A stretch of 5,153 nucleotides of DNA from an uncultured Eubacteriales bacterium (lineage in GTDB: Bacteria > Bacillota > Clostridia > Oscillospirales > Acutalibacteraceae). Position 1 is the stretch's first letter, and each line of letters starts with the position of its first letter. The position numbers and the translations under genes were made by a program. The notes beneath the pieces are model-generated. The model was not told where the DNA came from. It saw nothing but the letters and a program-made list of their open reading frames with translations, and ran no database searches. The DNA is taken from contig CAQJOC010000081.1 of the NCBI GenBank assembly GCA_948815685.1, positions 1-5,153 of the forward strand, written 5' to 3'. Shown here piece by piece: positions 4,979 through 5,153 of this stretch.

Positions 4979-5006
4979 ATTTTACCATCTCGAATTTAAT
5001 ATTCAA
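4979..5006 (-). promoter_or_regulatory. Candidate extended -10 promoter of the cdaA-cdaR operon
   Basis: On the minus strand TTGAAT (5006-5001, 4 of 6), a 16-nt spacer ending in TGG, and TAAAAT (4984-4979, 5 of 6) give an extended -10 promoter. The predicted start is near 4972 and the leader about 57 nt. The sequence farther upstream to 5153 has no open frame on either strand. It contains only a short hairpin at about 5074-5093 followed 11 nt later by a T-rich run in the minus sense. That could be a weak terminator of an upstream gene outside the window. Confidence 0.5.
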
Positions 5007-5153
5007 GTAAATTTTTATCTAAAAATCAAGTACATAATAGGCCTTGTCTGAAAAATAAAAAAACTATATATTGGGCTAATCCATAGATTATGCGAAGAAA
5101 ACGGTTCAGAAACATAAGAATTTAACTTTTTAAATTGCTGAAATTTTTATACT

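Noticed and set aside
4916..5006. A minus-strand 67-codon frame (4803-5006) overlapping the cdaA 5' end.
   Set aside because: It is out of frame over the first membrane helices of cdaA, has no clear ribosome binding site and shows no domain. The upstream part is better explained as the cdaA promoter and leader.

Overview
The window looks like a piece of a low-G+C Gram-positive chromosome, most likely a Clostridia member. It is strongly A+T rich, has strong Shine-Dalgarno sequences (one GTG start), and carries Firmicutes-type c-di-AMP and cell-wall genes. The exact genus cannot be read from this sequence alone. All four supported genes lie on the minus strand, so transcription runs from the right end to the left. 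The long plus-strand reading frames are shadows of these genes.

From right to left (5' to 3' for the genes): 4916-5153 is a non-coding leader with a candidate extended -10 promoter. cdaA (4037-4915) encodes the membrane diadenylate cyclase that makes c-di-AMP. cdaR (2719-4011) follows after 25 nt and encodes its single-pass, four-YbbR-domain partner outside the membrane. In many Firmicutes glmM comes next. Here it is absent, and a 100-nt gap carries a good extended -10 promoter with a 12-bp palindrome on it. That promoter drives an unassigned 167-residue gene (2116-2619) whose product has a soluble N-terminal part ending in a GG motif, a 14-residue tandem repeat and a glycine-rich C-terminal membrane helix.

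A 712-nt gene-free stretch (1404-2115) follows. Its right part holds a locally G+C-rich patch and a near-perfect 18-bp A+T-rich terminator hairpin. Its left part is the regulatory region of the last gene. That region contains a triple direct repeat whose left two units match the WalR (YycF) consensus TGTWAH-N5-TGTWAH, several palindromes, a TTGACA-N17-TAAACT promoter and a small hairpin directly before the ribosome binding site. The last gene (156-1403) is a YabE-type secreted or anchored wall protein: N-terminal membrane segment, three DUF348 repeats, G5 and a C-terminal 3D domain with its conserved aspartates. A hairpin at 87-121 may end its transcript.

The shared theme is envelope homeostasis. 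CdaA/CdaR set c-di-AMP, which in Firmicutes is tied to turgor, potassium and wall integrity. The YabE-like protein is a likely peptidoglycan-cleaving enzyme with a WalR-like upstream site, as expected for a wall-hydrolase gene. The 167-residue protein between them is the real unknown. I see no mobile element, CRISPR array, tRNA or rRNA, and no recognisable riboswitch.
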